DNA of 64,000 nucleotides from MFD04580-c1 sp963702995 (GCA_963702995.1 OY969783.1:5208001-5272000); one strand, 5' to 3'. Counted from the stretch's first letter, positions 19,857 to 29,044 are shown. The notes: generated by a model from the sequence alone, not told the origin. Program-made: numbers and translations.

Positions 19857-20160
19857 GCCGCGCCGCCTCTTCCCGTGGGGCGTGGTTTCACCACGCCGTC
19901 TGGTGTCGGCGGTTAGGAAACGCGCCCCCGGTTTATTCCATCTCTTGATATTCCCATCGCCGTCGGCGATTTCCCGGTTCAACCTGCGGCGACACGAACC
20001 GGTGATTGGGGCGATGAGTCGCCGAGTAGGGCGACTGCCCGTTTCTTTACGGGCGCAGTTCGTCGGCGGCGACCGCTCCGTGGCCTCTGCCAGAAGACCC
20101 GAGCCACCCAGGCATTCACCGCCGCTTGTCACCCTCGGTCCCCACGGATACAACGCGGCC
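19857..20160. other. Gene-free spacer with a short hairpin
   Basis: About 300 bp with no supportable gene. It contains the palindrome GGCGTGGTTTCACCACGCC at 19879-19897, which directly follows the pilM operon and could help end its transcription, although no T-run follows. The same TTCACCACGCCGTC element is found near 9603. Confidence 0.55.
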
Positions 20161-20511
20161 ATGGGCGAGCCGAAAACTGTCGAGAGCGCAGCCACCCCCG
20201 GGCCGATCACGCCGGAGGAGGTCCGCCATGTGGCACGCTTGGCTCGGCTCGAACTCGACGATGCCCGGGTCAATCGCTTCACCTCCCAGCTCGAATCGAT
20301 CCTCCATTACGTGGACAAGATCAAGCGTGCCGACGTGACCGGGGTCGAGCCGATGGCTCATGCGGTGCCGCTCCACAACGTTCTTCGCGACGATGTCGTC
20401 GAGCCGAGCCTGTCGGTCGAGGATGTCCTTCGGAACGCTCCGGATGCCGAGTACCCGTTCTTCAAGGTCCCCAAGGTCATCGGCGGTGGGGATGAAGATT
20501 CCGCAGGATGA
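20161..20511 (+). CDS. gatC: Asp-tRNA(Asn)/Glu-tRNA(Gln) amidotransferase subunit C
   Basis: A 116-residue protein with the GatC pattern ITPEEVRHVARLARLELDDARVNRFTSQLESILHYVDKI, then VEPMAHAVPLHNVLRDD and a C-terminal FFKVPKVI. GatC wraps around and stabilises GatA in the GatCAB enzyme that converts misacylated Glu-tRNA(Gln) or Asp-tRNA(Asn). ATG 20161 is chosen because similarity starts soon after it; an earlier in-frame start would add over 90 basic, low-complexity residues. gatA is not adjacent but lies at 32844 in the same window; gatB is not present. Confidence 0.92.
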   Translation: MGEPKTVESAATPGPITPEEVRHVARLARLELDDARVNRFTSQLESILHYVDKIKRADVTGVEPMAHAVPLHNVLRDDVVEPSLSVEDVLRNAPDAEYPFFKVPKVIGGGDEDSAG

Positions 20512-20610
20512 TGAAACTCCCGCACGTCGCTAGCGCCTCTGGCAACCCCTCGCCGCCCGGTTAAGCTCATCCGGACCTGCGGCCGCCGCACTCCTCCACG
20601 AGGGGCCACG

Positions 20611-21996
20611 ATGACGACGAATGACGACCCGGCGATGCTCGTTCCCCCTATCGCCGCTGCGCAACCGGCCACCCCACGACCGACCGGCGTCTTCGCCCCG
20701 ATCGGCCGCTCGCTGCTCTCGCTACGGTCGCTGCTGGCCATCGCGATGGGGCCGGTGATCAGCCTCGTGGGCCGCTTCCAGCGATCGCCGCTCTACTTCC
20801 GGATCCTCCTGGCGATGGTCTTGGGCGTCGCGACGGGCGTCTGGCTGCGCCAGAACGCCGCTCTTCTGCGGATCCCGGCCGACCTCATCATCCGGCTCCT
20901 CGGGGCGCTGGCCCCGATGCTCATCTGCTTCGCGGTGCTCCAGGCGCTGATCCACGCGAAGGTGCGGGGCGGGACGGCGGGGCGGCTGGCGCGGCTGCTT
21001 GCGCTGAACACCGTCGTCGCGATCGTCATCGGCCTCTGCGTCGCGAACCTGGTGCGGCCGGGGGAACGCTCGGGCCCTCACAACATCCCCAAGGAACAGC
21101 GGCACGACCCCGGCCCCCTCGAACAGTTCCTCGCGCAGGTTCCGGACAGCCTGGTCCGCCCGCTGGTGGATAACAACGTGATCGGGGTCATCATCGTCGC
21201 CGGCGCGTTCGGGATCGCGCTGCGGACGCGAAAGCACCAGCCGGTCCATTCCATCGCGGACCTGGTTGACATCGGCTTCGACAGCATTGTCACGGTGCTC
21301 CACTGGGTGATCGCGCTGGTCCCCATCGCGGTGTTCGGCATGGTCGCGTCCACCGTCGGGACGCGGGGGTTCTCTCCGTTTGTTGATCTGGCATGGTTCG
21401 TCGTCGCGGTGGTGGCCGGGTTGTGCTTGCAATCGGCCTGGTATCTCGTGCGGATCCGGCTCGGCACGTGGGTGCGGCCGCTGCATTTACTCAAAAACTC
21501 GAAGGACGCGCTGCTGATGGCCTTCAGCACCGACAGCTCGTCGGCGACGATGCCCGTCACCTATTCGGTGCTGCGCGACAAAGTCGGCCTGCGGGATGAT
21601 TCGGCCCGGATGGGCGCGCTGGTCGGGACAAACTTTAACAACGACGGGACCGCCCTCTATGAGGCGATGAGCGCCCTGTTCATCGCCCAGCTCATCGGGC
21701 GGCACCTGTCGTTCCACGAGCAGTTGCTCGTCATGCTCATGTCGATCGTCGCATCGGTCGGCGCGGCCGGCATCCCCGAGGCCGGCACGGTCACGATGCT
21801 TCTGGTCCTGCGGGCCGTGGACCTGCCGGTCGCGTATGTCCCGCTGCTCCTGACGGTGGACTGGTTCCTGGATCGATGCCGGACCACGGTGAACGTGATG
21901 GGGGACATGAACGTCAGTTGCATGCTCGACGGCCGCGAGCGGGAGGCCGCGGCCCCGTATCCCGCCGCTCCGGCCGCCGCGATCCCTTCTGCCTGA
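20611..21996 (+). CDS. Dicarboxylate/amino acid:cation symporter (DAACS family)
   Basis: A 461-residue polytopic membrane protein of the GltP/DctA/SdcS family, with a cytoplasmic N-terminal extension of about 50 residues. The hairpin-1 signature is FSTDSSSATMPVT (the Ser-rich loop), followed by the NFNNDGTALYEA helix (the NMDG-like motif region) and hairpin 2 GAAGIPEAGTVTM. The end VDWFLDRCRTTVNVMGDMN holds the conserved D-x-x-x-D/R substrate-binding helix, including the Arg that pairs with acidic substrates. It takes up C4-dicarboxylates or Glu/Asp with Na+ or H+. The start at ATG 20611 follows CACGAGGGGCCACG. Confidence 0.9.
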   Translation: MTTNDDPAMLVPPIAAAQPATPRPTGVFAPIGRSLLSLRSLLAIAMGPVISLVGRFQRSPLYFRILLAMVLGVATGVWLRQNAALLRIPADLIIRLLGALAPMLICFAVLQALIHAKVRGGTAGRLARLLALNTVVAIVIGLCVANLVRPGERSGPHNIPKEQRHDPGPLEQFLAQVPDSLVRPLVDNNVIGVIIVAGAFGIALRTRKHQPVHSIADLVDIGFDSIVTVLHWVIALVPIAVFGMVASTVGTRGFSPFVDLAWFVVAVVAGLCLQSAWYLVRIRLGTWVRPLHLLKNSKDALLMAFSTDSSSATMPVTYSVLRDKVGLRDDSARMGALVGTNFNNDGTALYEAMSALFIAQLIGRHLSFHEQLLVMLMSIVASVGAAGIPEAGTVTMLLVLRAVDLPVAYVPLLLTVDWFLDRCRTTVNVMGDMNVSCMLDGREREAAAPYPAAPAAAIPSA

Positions 21997-22088
21997 GATG
22001 TCGCAGGCGGCAGCGCCCCGTTTCAAAACGGGCGAAATGCCATAGCCCCCTTTGCTCGCGCGCCTTTGCTTCATAGACTTCTGAAAGT

Positions 22089-23546
22089 ATGCCCCAGCTC
22101 AGTTTTGACATTGGTGCGGTCATTTCCGGAACGGCTCGCCTGACGGACGGGCAGGCGCTGGAACTTTACCAGCGCGCGTCACTCCACGACCTGGGCCAGT
22201 GGGCCCACGCCGTCACCCAGCGGCTTCACCCCGACGATTACCGTACCTACGTCATCGATCGGAACATCAACTACACCAACGTCTGCACCGCCAAGTGTAC
22301 GTTTTGCGCCTTCCGCCGCGATCACGAAGACGCCGACAGCTACACCCTCACCTACGCCAAGATCGGCGAAAAGATTCGCGAGCTGGTCGCCATCGGCGGC
22401 ACGCAGATCCTGATGCAGGGGGGCATGAACGACGCGCTGCCGATCGAGTGGTACGAGGACCTGCTTCGGTTCATCAAGTCCAACTTCCCGACGGTCCACA
22501 TTCACGCCTTCAGCCCGCCGGAGTTCATCGAGTTCGAGCGGTTCTTCAAGATGGACGTCCGCGACGTGATCCGGCGTCTACACGCGGCCGGCCTGGACAC
22601 CATCCCCGGCGGCGGCGGCGAGATCTTCACCCCGCGCGTCCGCCGGCGCATCGGCATCGGCAAGTGCACCGGCGACGACTGGCTCCGCGTCATGCGCGTC
22701 GCCCACGAAGAGGGGATGAACACCAGTTGCACGATGCTGATCGGGCACATCGAGTTCGTCCGCGACCGGATCGAGCACATGGCCGCCCTCCGCGACATGC
22801 AGGATTATGCGGCTGCCGTCGCCGTCGGCCGGGGCGAAACCCCGGCACGCTTCACCCACCTTGGCGACCCGGCCGCCGCCATCGAGCGTGCCCGCGGCCG
22901 CTGGCCGGCCGTCTTCGCCCAATCCATCGACGCGACTTTGAACGGCGCCGCCCGCGGCACCGGCTCATACACCGCCTTCATCCACTGGCCCTTCCAGCGC
23001 GAGAACACCCCGCTCGGCCGCGCGAAGGAGTGGGACGAGGCGACGTACGGCCCGTTTGACGACAGCACCAACGAGGACATCCTTCGCGGCCGCGTCGTGC
23101 GGATGGCCGGCGCGGACGAATACCTGCGGTTCCTCGCGATTGCCCGCCTCTATTTCGACAACATCGCGTCGCTGCAAAGCTCGTGGGTGACGATGGGCCC
23201 GAAGATCGGCCAGCTCGCGATGTTCTTCGGCGCCAACGACATGGGCAGCGTGATGATGGAGGAAAACGTCGTCAGCGCCGCCGGCACGACCTACAAGCTG
23301 GAAGAGCGTGAGATCTGCCGCCTGATCCGCGACGCCGGCTGGGTTCCCGCCCAGCGCGACCAGTACTACAACGTCCTGAAGCGCCACGACGGCCCCGCCT
23401 CCCCCGACCTCCAACCGCTCGCCCACCCACCCGTCCGCGACGTGCGAAAGATCGACAAACAGTTCATCGGCGCCGCCCCGGGCCTGGACGACGGCAGCGA
23501 TCGGAGCGTCCGCGTGCAGTTGCCGCTTCTGGGCGAAGGGCGCTGA
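22089..23546 (+). CDS. mqnC: Cyclic dehypoxanthinyl futalosine synthase MqnC
   Basis: Radical-SAM enzyme of the futalosine route to menaquinone. The cluster motif is CTAKCTFC (CxxxCxxC) inside NINYTNVCTAKCTFCAFRR. The segments QILMQGGMNDALPIEWYEDLL and HAFSPPE distinguish MqnC from its paralogue MqnE, and GSVMMEENVVSAAGT lies near the C-terminus. At 485 residues it is longer than the common about 370-400. Extra residues sit between LRDMQDYAAA and GSYTAFIHWPFQ (about 55 residues), between ENTPLGRAKEW and AGADEYLRFLA, and at the C-terminal end. The enzyme implies that this organism respires with menaquinone. No other mqn gene is nearby. Confidence 0.9.
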   Translation: MPQLSFDIGAVISGTARLTDGQALELYQRASLHDLGQWAHAVTQRLHPDDYRTYVIDRNINYTNVCTAKCTFCAFRRDHEDADSYTLTYAKIGEKIRELVAIGGTQILMQGGMNDALPIEWYEDLLRFIKSNFPTVHIHAFSPPEFIEFERFFKMDVRDVIRRLHAAGLDTIPGGGGEIFTPRVRRRIGIGKCTGDDWLRVMRVAHEEGMNTSCTMLIGHIEFVRDRIEHMAALRDMQDYAAAVAVGRGETPARFTHLGDPAAAIERARGRWPAVFAQSIDATLNGAARGTGSYTAFIHWPFQRENTPLGRAKEWDEATYGPFDDSTNEDILRGRVVRMAGADEYLRFLAIARLYFDNIASLQSSWVTMGPKIGQLAMFFGANDMGSVMMEENVVSAAGTTYKLEEREICRLIRDAGWVPAQRDQYYNVLKRHDGPASPDLQPLAHPPVRDVRKIDKQFIGAAPGLDDGSDRSVRVQLPLLGEGR

Positions 23547-23570
23547 CCGAGCCACAAAGGGGGGAAGCCC

Positions 23571-24233
23571 ATGAGTCTCACGTCCGTTCAAGATGATGCC
23601 ATCCCTGTAGCCCGGGTCGATCTCCGCGCGTTCGGGAAGCGCGCCGCGTCGGCGTTCGTCGGCTCGGCCGTGGCTTACCTCATCCTCCTGGCCTGCGGCG
23701 AGATCGCCCTTCACCGCCTGCCGCCGGGCCAGGCCTTCGTGCTCGCGGCGCGGGTGGGGTGCGGCCGAGGATGTGGCGATGCGTGTGGGGTTCCTGACGG
23801 CCATTCAGTTGTTTTTCACGATGGTCGCGTTCGGCGCCGTCCGCCGATCCCTCGGCCGCCTGCTGCGGGCTTCGATCTTCCTGATCTTCGCTCCGGTGTT
23901 GCTTCTGGCCGATACATCGTCGCATCTCGCGGTGGTGCGGACCGAACAGGGGTTCATCTTCGTACGCCGCTATCCGTTCGCGCCGACGACGATCCGGAAC
24001 GACGCCTTGATCGGCGTTGAGGTCAGGAAGAGCAAATGGGCCCGGCGCTTACCGTCGAATGGCGAAAGCCCAGGTCGGCCGAGGCATCGCATGTCACGCG
24101 CTGCGAGAGCGTATGGCGGGACGACCCTCGTTCCAACGCGGTGCTCGACGATCTTCAGACCGCGCTAGAGCAGGCGCAGACTTACGGCGCGACCACGCCC
24201 CCCGCCACCGCTCCATCCGCAGCCCCGAAATGA
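23571..24233 (+). CDS. Small membrane protein of unknown function, two frameshifts
   Basis: Starts at ATG 23571, 24 bp after mqnC. The joined product is about 220 residues. It has two or three membrane segments (ASAFVGSAVAYLILLACGE, FLTAIQLFFTMVAFGAV, ASIFLIFAPVLLLA) and then a beta-rich part (GFIFVRRYPFAPTTIRNDALIGVEV) that resembles a PH-like membrane-associated domain. The frame breaks near 23755 (needs +2 or -1) and near 24035 (one missing base in GCCCGGCGC); the second break reconnects SKWAR to ALTVEWRKPRS. No family name can be given. The tight spacing suggests co-transcription with mqnC. Confidence 0.6.
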
Positions 24234-24666
24234 CCGTGCATGGTTGAGCGCTTTTCGAGTCCTCTCTCCCCCCGGTTTTACGGGGGGAGAGGGAAGGGTG
24301 AGGGGGGCTCCCGGAAGACGGACACGCTGTAGAAAACGCAAGATTCCTGTGCTTGGAAGGCCCCCCTCGCCCTAACCCTCTCCCCCGGGATACCGAGGGT
24401 GAGGGGACCGCAAACGCGTCCTCGGAGGCGCCTCTTCACAGCTATTGGGCCTCTCCATCCAAATCAGCGGGGACGCTTGCCATCAGAGTGCCGCCGGTGC
24501 CCTCACCGGCGGGCGTTTTGAGTGGTCGGCAAGACCGCCGGTGAGGGCACCGGCGGCACGTCGGACCGACACCGCGCACCGGCAACCTTGCGTGGAACGA
24601 CCACAAACGGAATCCCACTCACCAAAGACGGAAGACTACACAAGAAACGGTGCCTGCCACCGTTAT
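24234..24666. other. Gene-free spacer with several inverted repeats
   Basis: About 430 bp between two convergent genes, with no supportable gene. A hairpin CCTCTCTCCCCCCGG/ACGGGGGGAGAGGG sits at 24262-24294, directly after the membrane protein. CCCTCGCCCTAACCCTC and GAGGGTGAGGGG form a second hairpin at about 24365-24402. The long perfect inverted repeat at 24488-24559 is listed separately. ACGGTGCCTGCCACCGTT near 24647 is a further palindrome just before the methyltransferase stop. These look like dispersed repeats doubling as terminators. Confidence 0.6.
24488..24559. repeat. Perfect 25-bp inverted repeat
   Basis: The left arm at 24488-24512 starts GTGCCGCCGGTGCCC and the right arm at 24535-24559 is its exact reverse complement; the 22-bp loop contains GGCGTTTTGAGTGG. 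Within each arm the core CCGGTG/CACCGG is itself palindromic. It lies in a gene-free convergent spacer. Confidence 0.75.
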
Positions 24667-25446
24667 CTAGGCGGTGGTGACGGGGGTGAGGGCGGCGAGC
24701 CGTTGGCGGGCGATGTCCATATAGTCGATCGGCCCGTCTTTGAACAAATGGACTTCGGCGTTGCGCTCGATGCCGATGTATTGACGCCCCTCGGCGGCGG
24801 CGGCGACGAGGAAACTGCCGCTGCCGAACGCATTGTCCAGCACCAGGTCGCCGGGGTTGGTGTAGGTACGGACGAGGTAACGCCCCAGCGCCACCGGCTT
24901 TTGCGTCGGGTGCCAGACGGGCCCTTCGCTCTCGGCCGTCTTGAAGTAGACGACATCGGTCGGGTAGCGCTTCCCCTCGCTCGACACCAGCACCGGGTCG
25001 AACTTGCCGTAGCTTCCGGTCAATTGGTTCTTGCGAACCCCTTTGCTGTAGGCCTCGCCGTCCGACAACTGGGGGTTGTAGGTCGGCTGCCGCTGGTAGA
25101 AGACGCAGACGTCTTCATGCCGGCGCAGCGGCTGCTTCTTCGCGTTGAGGAAGTTCGTCGGCTTCGACTTGACCCACGTCAGCTTGTACTTGAACAGCGC
25201 GGGGTTGCTCAGCATCAGCTTCGCAGTGAACAGCCCCTGGCTGGTGAGCACGATCGCTCCGCGCGGCTTGATCACTCGCTCATATTGCTCCCAGAGCGGT
25301 GCGAGCGGGATCAGGCTGTCCCACCCGTTCTGGGTGGTGCCGTAGGGAAGGTCGCAGAGGATCAGGTCGATCGACGCGTCGGGGATCCGCGGGAGCCATG
25401 TGAGGCAGTCGCCTTCGAGTAGCTGATCGACCAGAGGCGATAGCAT
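24667..25446 (-). CDS. Orphan beta-class adenine/cytosine DNA methyltransferase
   Basis: A 259-residue enzyme with the motif order of beta-class amino-methyltransferases: catalytic motif IV comes first (DLPYG, residues about 32-36, a variant of DPPY), then a target-recognition middle region, then motif X/I (HPTQKPVALGRYLV and LDNAFGSGSFLVAA, about 185-220). It should transfer a methyl group from SAM to N6 of adenine or N4 of cytosine; the two cannot be told apart from sequence. No restriction endonuclease is nearby, so it is an orphan enzyme, possibly epigenetic. It is downstream of a LuxR-type regulator gene on the same strand, 24 bp away. Confidence 0.9.
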   Translation of the reverse strand: MLSPLVDQLLEGDCLTWLPRIPDASIDLILCDLPYGTTQNGWDSLIPLAPLWEQYERVIKPRGAIVLTSQGLFTAKLMLSNPALFKYKLTWVKSKPTNFLNAKKQPLRRHEDVCVFYQRQPTYNPQLSDGEAYSKGVRKNQLTGSYGKFDPVLVSSEGKRYPTDVVYFKTAESEGPVWHPTQKPVALGRYLVRTYTNPGDLVLDNAFGSGSFLVAAAAEGRQYIGIERNAEVHLFKDGPIDYMDIARQRLAALTPVTTA

Positions 25447-25470
25447 CCATGCTCCGGGAGAAGACAGGCG

Positions 25471-26271
25471 TCAGCGCTCCGCTCTGGCGGCCGGTCTCGG
25501 GGGCGACAGGGGCGGGGCCATGCTGAATTTGGGAGCGCTTTCCGACCGTGCCTGCCCGGCCTTGGCGAGCAGCTCGCCGCGGCTGTTCACCTCGAACCGC
25601 TGGTGCAGCGCTTTCACATAATTATGGACCGTATGCGGGCTCAGCTCCAGCTTCGCCGCGATCTGCTTCTCGCTGGCGCCGGCCAGAAGTTGCTCGAGCG
25701 TCTGGGCGAGGCGGGGCGGAAGGTCGGTGCTGGGCTCTTTCGCGCGGCGCAGCACGTCGCGACGCCATAGCCGACCCAGCTCGACATGGAACAGCCGCAC
25801 AAGGCGATGTTCGCGGCCGCTGAAGGGGCGATCGCCCCATTCCCGGTGTAGCCCCAGTTGATCCACCGCGCCGGCGTGGGGCAACGCCATCTGCGACAGG
25901 ACGAACGTCCCACCCCCGTGCATCCCGTGCTTGGGCCGGACGGGCACCACCTGGACCGATCCGTCCCCGGTGTCGGCCGCCGGCGCGCCGCCAAAGGTCA
26001 GCCAGAAGCTTTCCGGGCTTTCGCCCGTTCGCTCGGTGTGGACATGGGAGAGGGCCCCTTCGGAGTCGATGACCCAGCCGATGTCATGCACCGTCATGTC
26101 CCCTTGGCCGCTCCCGCGGGCCTGGCGGAAGTGGACCTCGGATGAGACGACGATGCTCACGGCGAACATGCGGCGCAGGCTGGTGATCATGTGCGGCCGC
26201 CACTTTTGCGGGTCGGCCCCCAGCTCACGCACCTCATTGATCAGTCGAAAGACTGCCCGAACTTCTCGCAC
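25471..26271 (-). CDS. LuxR-type transcriptional regulator
   Basis: A 266-residue protein. Residues about 190-245 form a LuxR/GerE helix-turn-helix (LPPRLAQTLEQLLAGASEKQ, then IAAKLELSPHTVHNYVKALH). The N-terminal 180 residues are a single alpha/beta sensory region, possibly GAF-like, with no receiver-domain acidic pocket visible and no autoinducer-domain signature. The start at ATG 26271 begins the domain directly (MREVRAVFRLINEVREL). It is probably co-transcribed with the downstream methyltransferase gene, which suggests regulation of, or by, DNA methylation state, but that is inference. Confidence 0.85.
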   Translation of the reverse strand: MREVRAVFRLINEVRELGADPQKWRPHMITSLRRMFAVSIVVSSEVHFRQARGSGQGDMTVHDIGWVIDSEGALSHVHTERTGESPESFWLTFGGAPAADTGDGSVQVVPVRPKHGMHGGGTFVLSQMALPHAGAVDQLGLHREWGDRPFSGREHRLVRLFHVELGRLWRRDVLRRAKEPSTDLPPRLAQTLEQLLAGASEKQIAAKLELSPHTVHNYVKALHQRFEVNSRGELLAKAGQARSESAPKFSMAPPLSPPRPAARAER

Positions 26272-26979
26272 GCGCAGGCGTGGCGGCTCGGTGCGCGGGG
26301 GGCAGGCGCTTCGCTGGGCAAATCGGTGCGGGCGTTCGTTGTCATGGTGCCGTTCCCCACGCTGACGGCGTGGCCGTTCGAAGCTACCCGACCAAAGCCA
26401 TGCGACTGCTTGATGTGCGACAGATTGTTATGGCGTTGCCCGATCCATGCAAGCCTATCGACAGCGAAAGCGAGCGCGTCCTTCTCGCCCGTGCTTCGGA
26501 TCGACTGAATTCAGTGACACGCGACACAGAAGCCGGTGCCCGGGCTTACGAAGCGTTAAGAGGGGTGGCCGTTATTTGCAGCGGGCGCGGTTCCCCTGTA
26601 TTTTACGCGGGTCGGGGTCGATGCATTGTTCGGAAGGGCTTCGGGCACGTTATCTGGCGGTCAGGCTGGCGGCTGGTGCCATTGGTTGGGCCGTCGCCGG
26701 TCAGCAGGCAATTCCGCTGCCCGATTGGGCGGCTCGGCTGATTTGGATAAGGCCCGAGACACACCCTTCCTCGTTTGAAGAGCCCGACGCCCCGTCCGCG
26801 CCAGTTCCGGCCCAAGTCATCCGCTGGGGTGGGGCAAGCGGACGGAAGCGCCGGACGAGCACCCTGGCCCATTTTGGGCCGTTGGGCACTGGCTTTGGAT
26901 CTGCGGCCCTGGTCCTACCGCTTTCCATCCGAAGCCACGGCTCGTCCATCCGACACCTGACCCCTCTGGAGCCCCTCGC
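26272..26979. other. 700-bp gene-free spacer upstream of mreB
   Basis: Lies between divergent genes. Several open frames exist on the + strand but none has a plausible ribosome binding site or recognisable sequence. A locally A+T-richer stretch (about 26400-26600, with GACAGATTGTTATGGCG and TGTATTTTACG) is the likeliest promoter area for mreB. I see no structured RNA or repeat. Confidence 0.5.
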
Positions 26980-28035
26980 GTGATTTTCGATTCTCTCCTT
27001 GGCATGTTCGGGATCGACATGGGCATCGACCTCGGCACGTGCAATACGCTGGTCTGCGTCAAGGGCGAAGGGATTGTCCTCAACGAGCCGAGCGTCGTCG
27101 CCGTCAAAAAGGGGACCAACCGGGTCCTGCAGAATGGGAACGCGGTGGGCCTGGTCGCCAAGGAAATGCTCGGCAAAACGCCTGGCAGCATTACCGCCAT
27201 TCGCCCGCTTAAAGATGGTGTGATCTCGGACTTCGAAGTCACCGAGGCGATGCTCAGTTATTTCATCCGCCGTGTCGGCGGCCGCAAGCATTTCATCGGG
27301 CCGCGCGTTGTCATCGCCATTCCGTCGGGGATCACCGCGGTCGAAAAACGGGCCGTGCTGCAAAGCTCGGAACGCGCGGGTGCCCGCCGCACCTTCCTGG
27401 TTGAGGAGCCGATGGCGGCCGCCATCGGCGCCGGACTGCCGGTGACCGAACCGACGGCCAGCATGATCGTGGACATCGGCGGCGGCACGACCGAGGTCGC
27501 CATCATTTCGCTCGCGGACATCAGCGTCTGCAAGAGCGTCCGCACCGCCGGCGACGACTTTGACGAAGCGATCGTCAACCACATGAAGAAGACGTACAAC
27601 ATGGCCATCGGCGAGCAGATGGCGGAGCGGATCAAGATTGAGATCGGCTCGGCCAGCCAGCAGGGCGACAACGAGCCGAGCATGGAAGTCAAAGGCCGCG
27701 ACATGATCTCCGGCCTGCCGCGAAAGACGATGGTCACCACCGAGGAGATCCGCCAGGCGCTTCAGGAGCCCGTGACGAACATCATCGAAGCGGTCACCCA
27801 GACCCTCGAGCAGGCCGAGCCGGAACTGGCGGCCGACCTGGTTGACAACGGCATCACCATGGCCGGCGGCAGCAGCCTGCTCCGCGGGCTCACGAACGTC
27901 ATCAGCAGCGCAACAGGCCTTGACGTGCGCCTCGCCGAAGACCCACTCACCTGCGTCGCCCGCGGCACCAGCGTTTATCTGGAGAACCTCGAGCTCTGGA
28001 AAGACACGATGGAAAGCGACGCGGATGACCTGTGA
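26980..28035 (+). CDS. mreB: Rod shape-determining protein MreB
   Basis: Actin-like ATPase that forms filaments under the inner membrane and positions the cell-elongation machinery. The 351-residue length is standard. The start is a GTG at 26980 (V/M-IFDSLLGMFG), the common amphipathic N-terminus. GIDLGTCNTLV is the phosphate-1 loop, VDIGGGTTEVAIIS the phosphate-2 loop and ITMAGGSSLLRGL the adenosine motif. First gene of an mreB-mreC-mreD operon (143-bp and 21-bp gaps). MreB is not universal among planctomycetes, which narrows the likely lineage. Confidence 0.96.
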   Translation: MIFDSLLGMFGIDMGIDLGTCNTLVCVKGEGIVLNEPSVVAVKKGTNRVLQNGNAVGLVAKEMLGKTPGSITAIRPLKDGVISDFEVTEAMLSYFIRRVGGRKHFIGPRVVIAIPSGITAVEKRAVLQSSERAGARRTFLVEEPMAAAIGAGLPVTEPTASMIVDIGGGTTEVAIISLADISVCKSVRTAGDDFDEAIVNHMKKTYNMAIGEQMAERIKIEIGSASQQGDNEPSMEVKGRDMISGLPRKTMVTTEEIRQALQEPVTNIIEAVTQTLEQAEPELAADLVDNGITMAGGSSLLRGLTNVISSATGLDVRLAEDPLTCVARGTSVYLENLELWKDTMESDADDL

Positions 28036-28146
28036 GGAAATGCTGAAGTCGGAATGCGAATGCTGAATGCTGGCTGGGAGTGCCGGCCGCGGGCGCCGGA
28101 TTGGCGGGCGGGGGCGGTGGTTTGGGGCGGGTGGTCCGCTGTCATT

Positions 28147-28163
28147 GGCACGCAGTGCGTGCC
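28147..28163. repeat. 17-bp palindrome in the mreB-mreC gap
   Basis: GGCACGCAGTGCGTGCC, eight-base arms around one base, 15 bp before the mreC start codon. Same type as the palindromes at 9498-9514 and 35431-35504. It could fold in the mre mRNA and affect mreC translation. Confidence 0.6.
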
Positions 28164-28177
28164 TGAAGAATTCACGC

Positions 28178-29023
28178 ATGTCCGCTGTTCGTTTTAATCA
28201 CGTCTTTTCGGTCCTGATGGCCATCGCGGCGATCAGCGCGTTTGTCATTCCGGCTCGAATCACGGATCGGGCGGTGCCGCAGCTTCAGGTGCTGTTGACA
28301 CCGATCTCGGCGCCGGTGCGGTCGATCGCCGGGGCGATCTCTTCGCGGGTCGCGCCGGTCGAGGTGGCCGACGCGCGGCCGGATGAGGTCATCCGGCGTC
28401 AGAACGACGCGCTGGCCCAGGAGAACGTGAAGCTCCTTCACGACGTGGACGACCTGCGTCGCATCAATGGCGAACGGGAAAAGGTCGGGAACATTCGAGA
28501 TCTCTGCACGCCCGTCCCGGTAGTGGGGACCGACTCCGGCCGCGGCGACTCGCTTGCCGTCCGCGGGTCGAGCCTCGACGGATTGCGGGATGGGATGTTC
28601 GTCCTGTTTGAGAACGACATCGTCGGCACGTTGCAGCGATCGGGCATTGGCGGGGGGCAGGTGAAGCTGGTCACCAGCACCGGCTTCAAGGCGACAGCCT
28701 ACTTCGGCGCCTTCCGCGACGATGATCAGGGGAAGCCGCATTTCGTGCGGCTGAATCGCCAGCCGGTCCTGGTCCAGGGGGCGGGCGCCAGCGGCATGAT
28801 CTGCCAGATGATGACGATGGACGAGGTGAAGCAGTCGCAACTCCGCCCCGGCGATTGGGCCGTGCTGGAAGACATGGACTGGCCGGCCAAGCTGCAGGGG
28901 CGCCGCATCGGAAAAGTGTCGGAAGTCCGCCAGCGGAAGGACGCCGCGCTGTTCGCCGAGATTCACATCAAGCCCGCCTCGGACCTTCAGCGGCTGCGCG
29001 AAGTGATGGTCCTCACCCGTTAG
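28178..29023 (+). CDS. mreC: Rod shape-determining protein MreC
   Basis: A 281-residue bitopic protein. Started at ATG 28178, it has a short N-terminus, one membrane helix (VFSVLMAIAAISAFVIPA), a coiled-coil region (VIRRQNDALAQENVKLLHDVDDLRRI) and a beta-rich periplasmic part (SLDGLRDGMFVLFENDIVGT, VKLVTSTGFKATAYF). The longer frame from 28067 would put 37 residues in front of the helix. MreC links MreB to the periplasmic peptidoglycan synthases. The sequence is diverged, but position and architecture make the call secure. Confidence 0.9.
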   Translation: MSAVRFNHVFSVLMAIAAISAFVIPARITDRAVPQLQVLLTPISAPVRSIAGAISSRVAPVEVADARPDEVIRRQNDALAQENVKLLHDVDDLRRINGEREKVGNIRDLCTPVPVVGTDSGRGDSLAVRGSSLDGLRDGMFVLFENDIVGTLQRSGIGGGQVKLVTSTGFKATAYFGAFRDDDQGKPHFVRLNRQPVLVQGAGASGMICQMMTMDEVKQSQLRPGDWAVLEDMDWPAKLQGRRIGKVSEVRQRKDAALFAEIHIKPASDLQRLREVMVLTR

Positions 29024-29044
29024 CGCCGCGGCCCCGGTTCACCC

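Noticed and set aside
24445..25422. Long plus-strand open frame of about 325 codons
   Set aside because: It is antisense to the well-supported DNA methyltransferase; the protein is Arg/Val-rich without any family pattern.
26272..26979. Gene in the mreB upstream region
   Set aside because: Overlapping open frames in several phases, none with ribosome site or family pattern.
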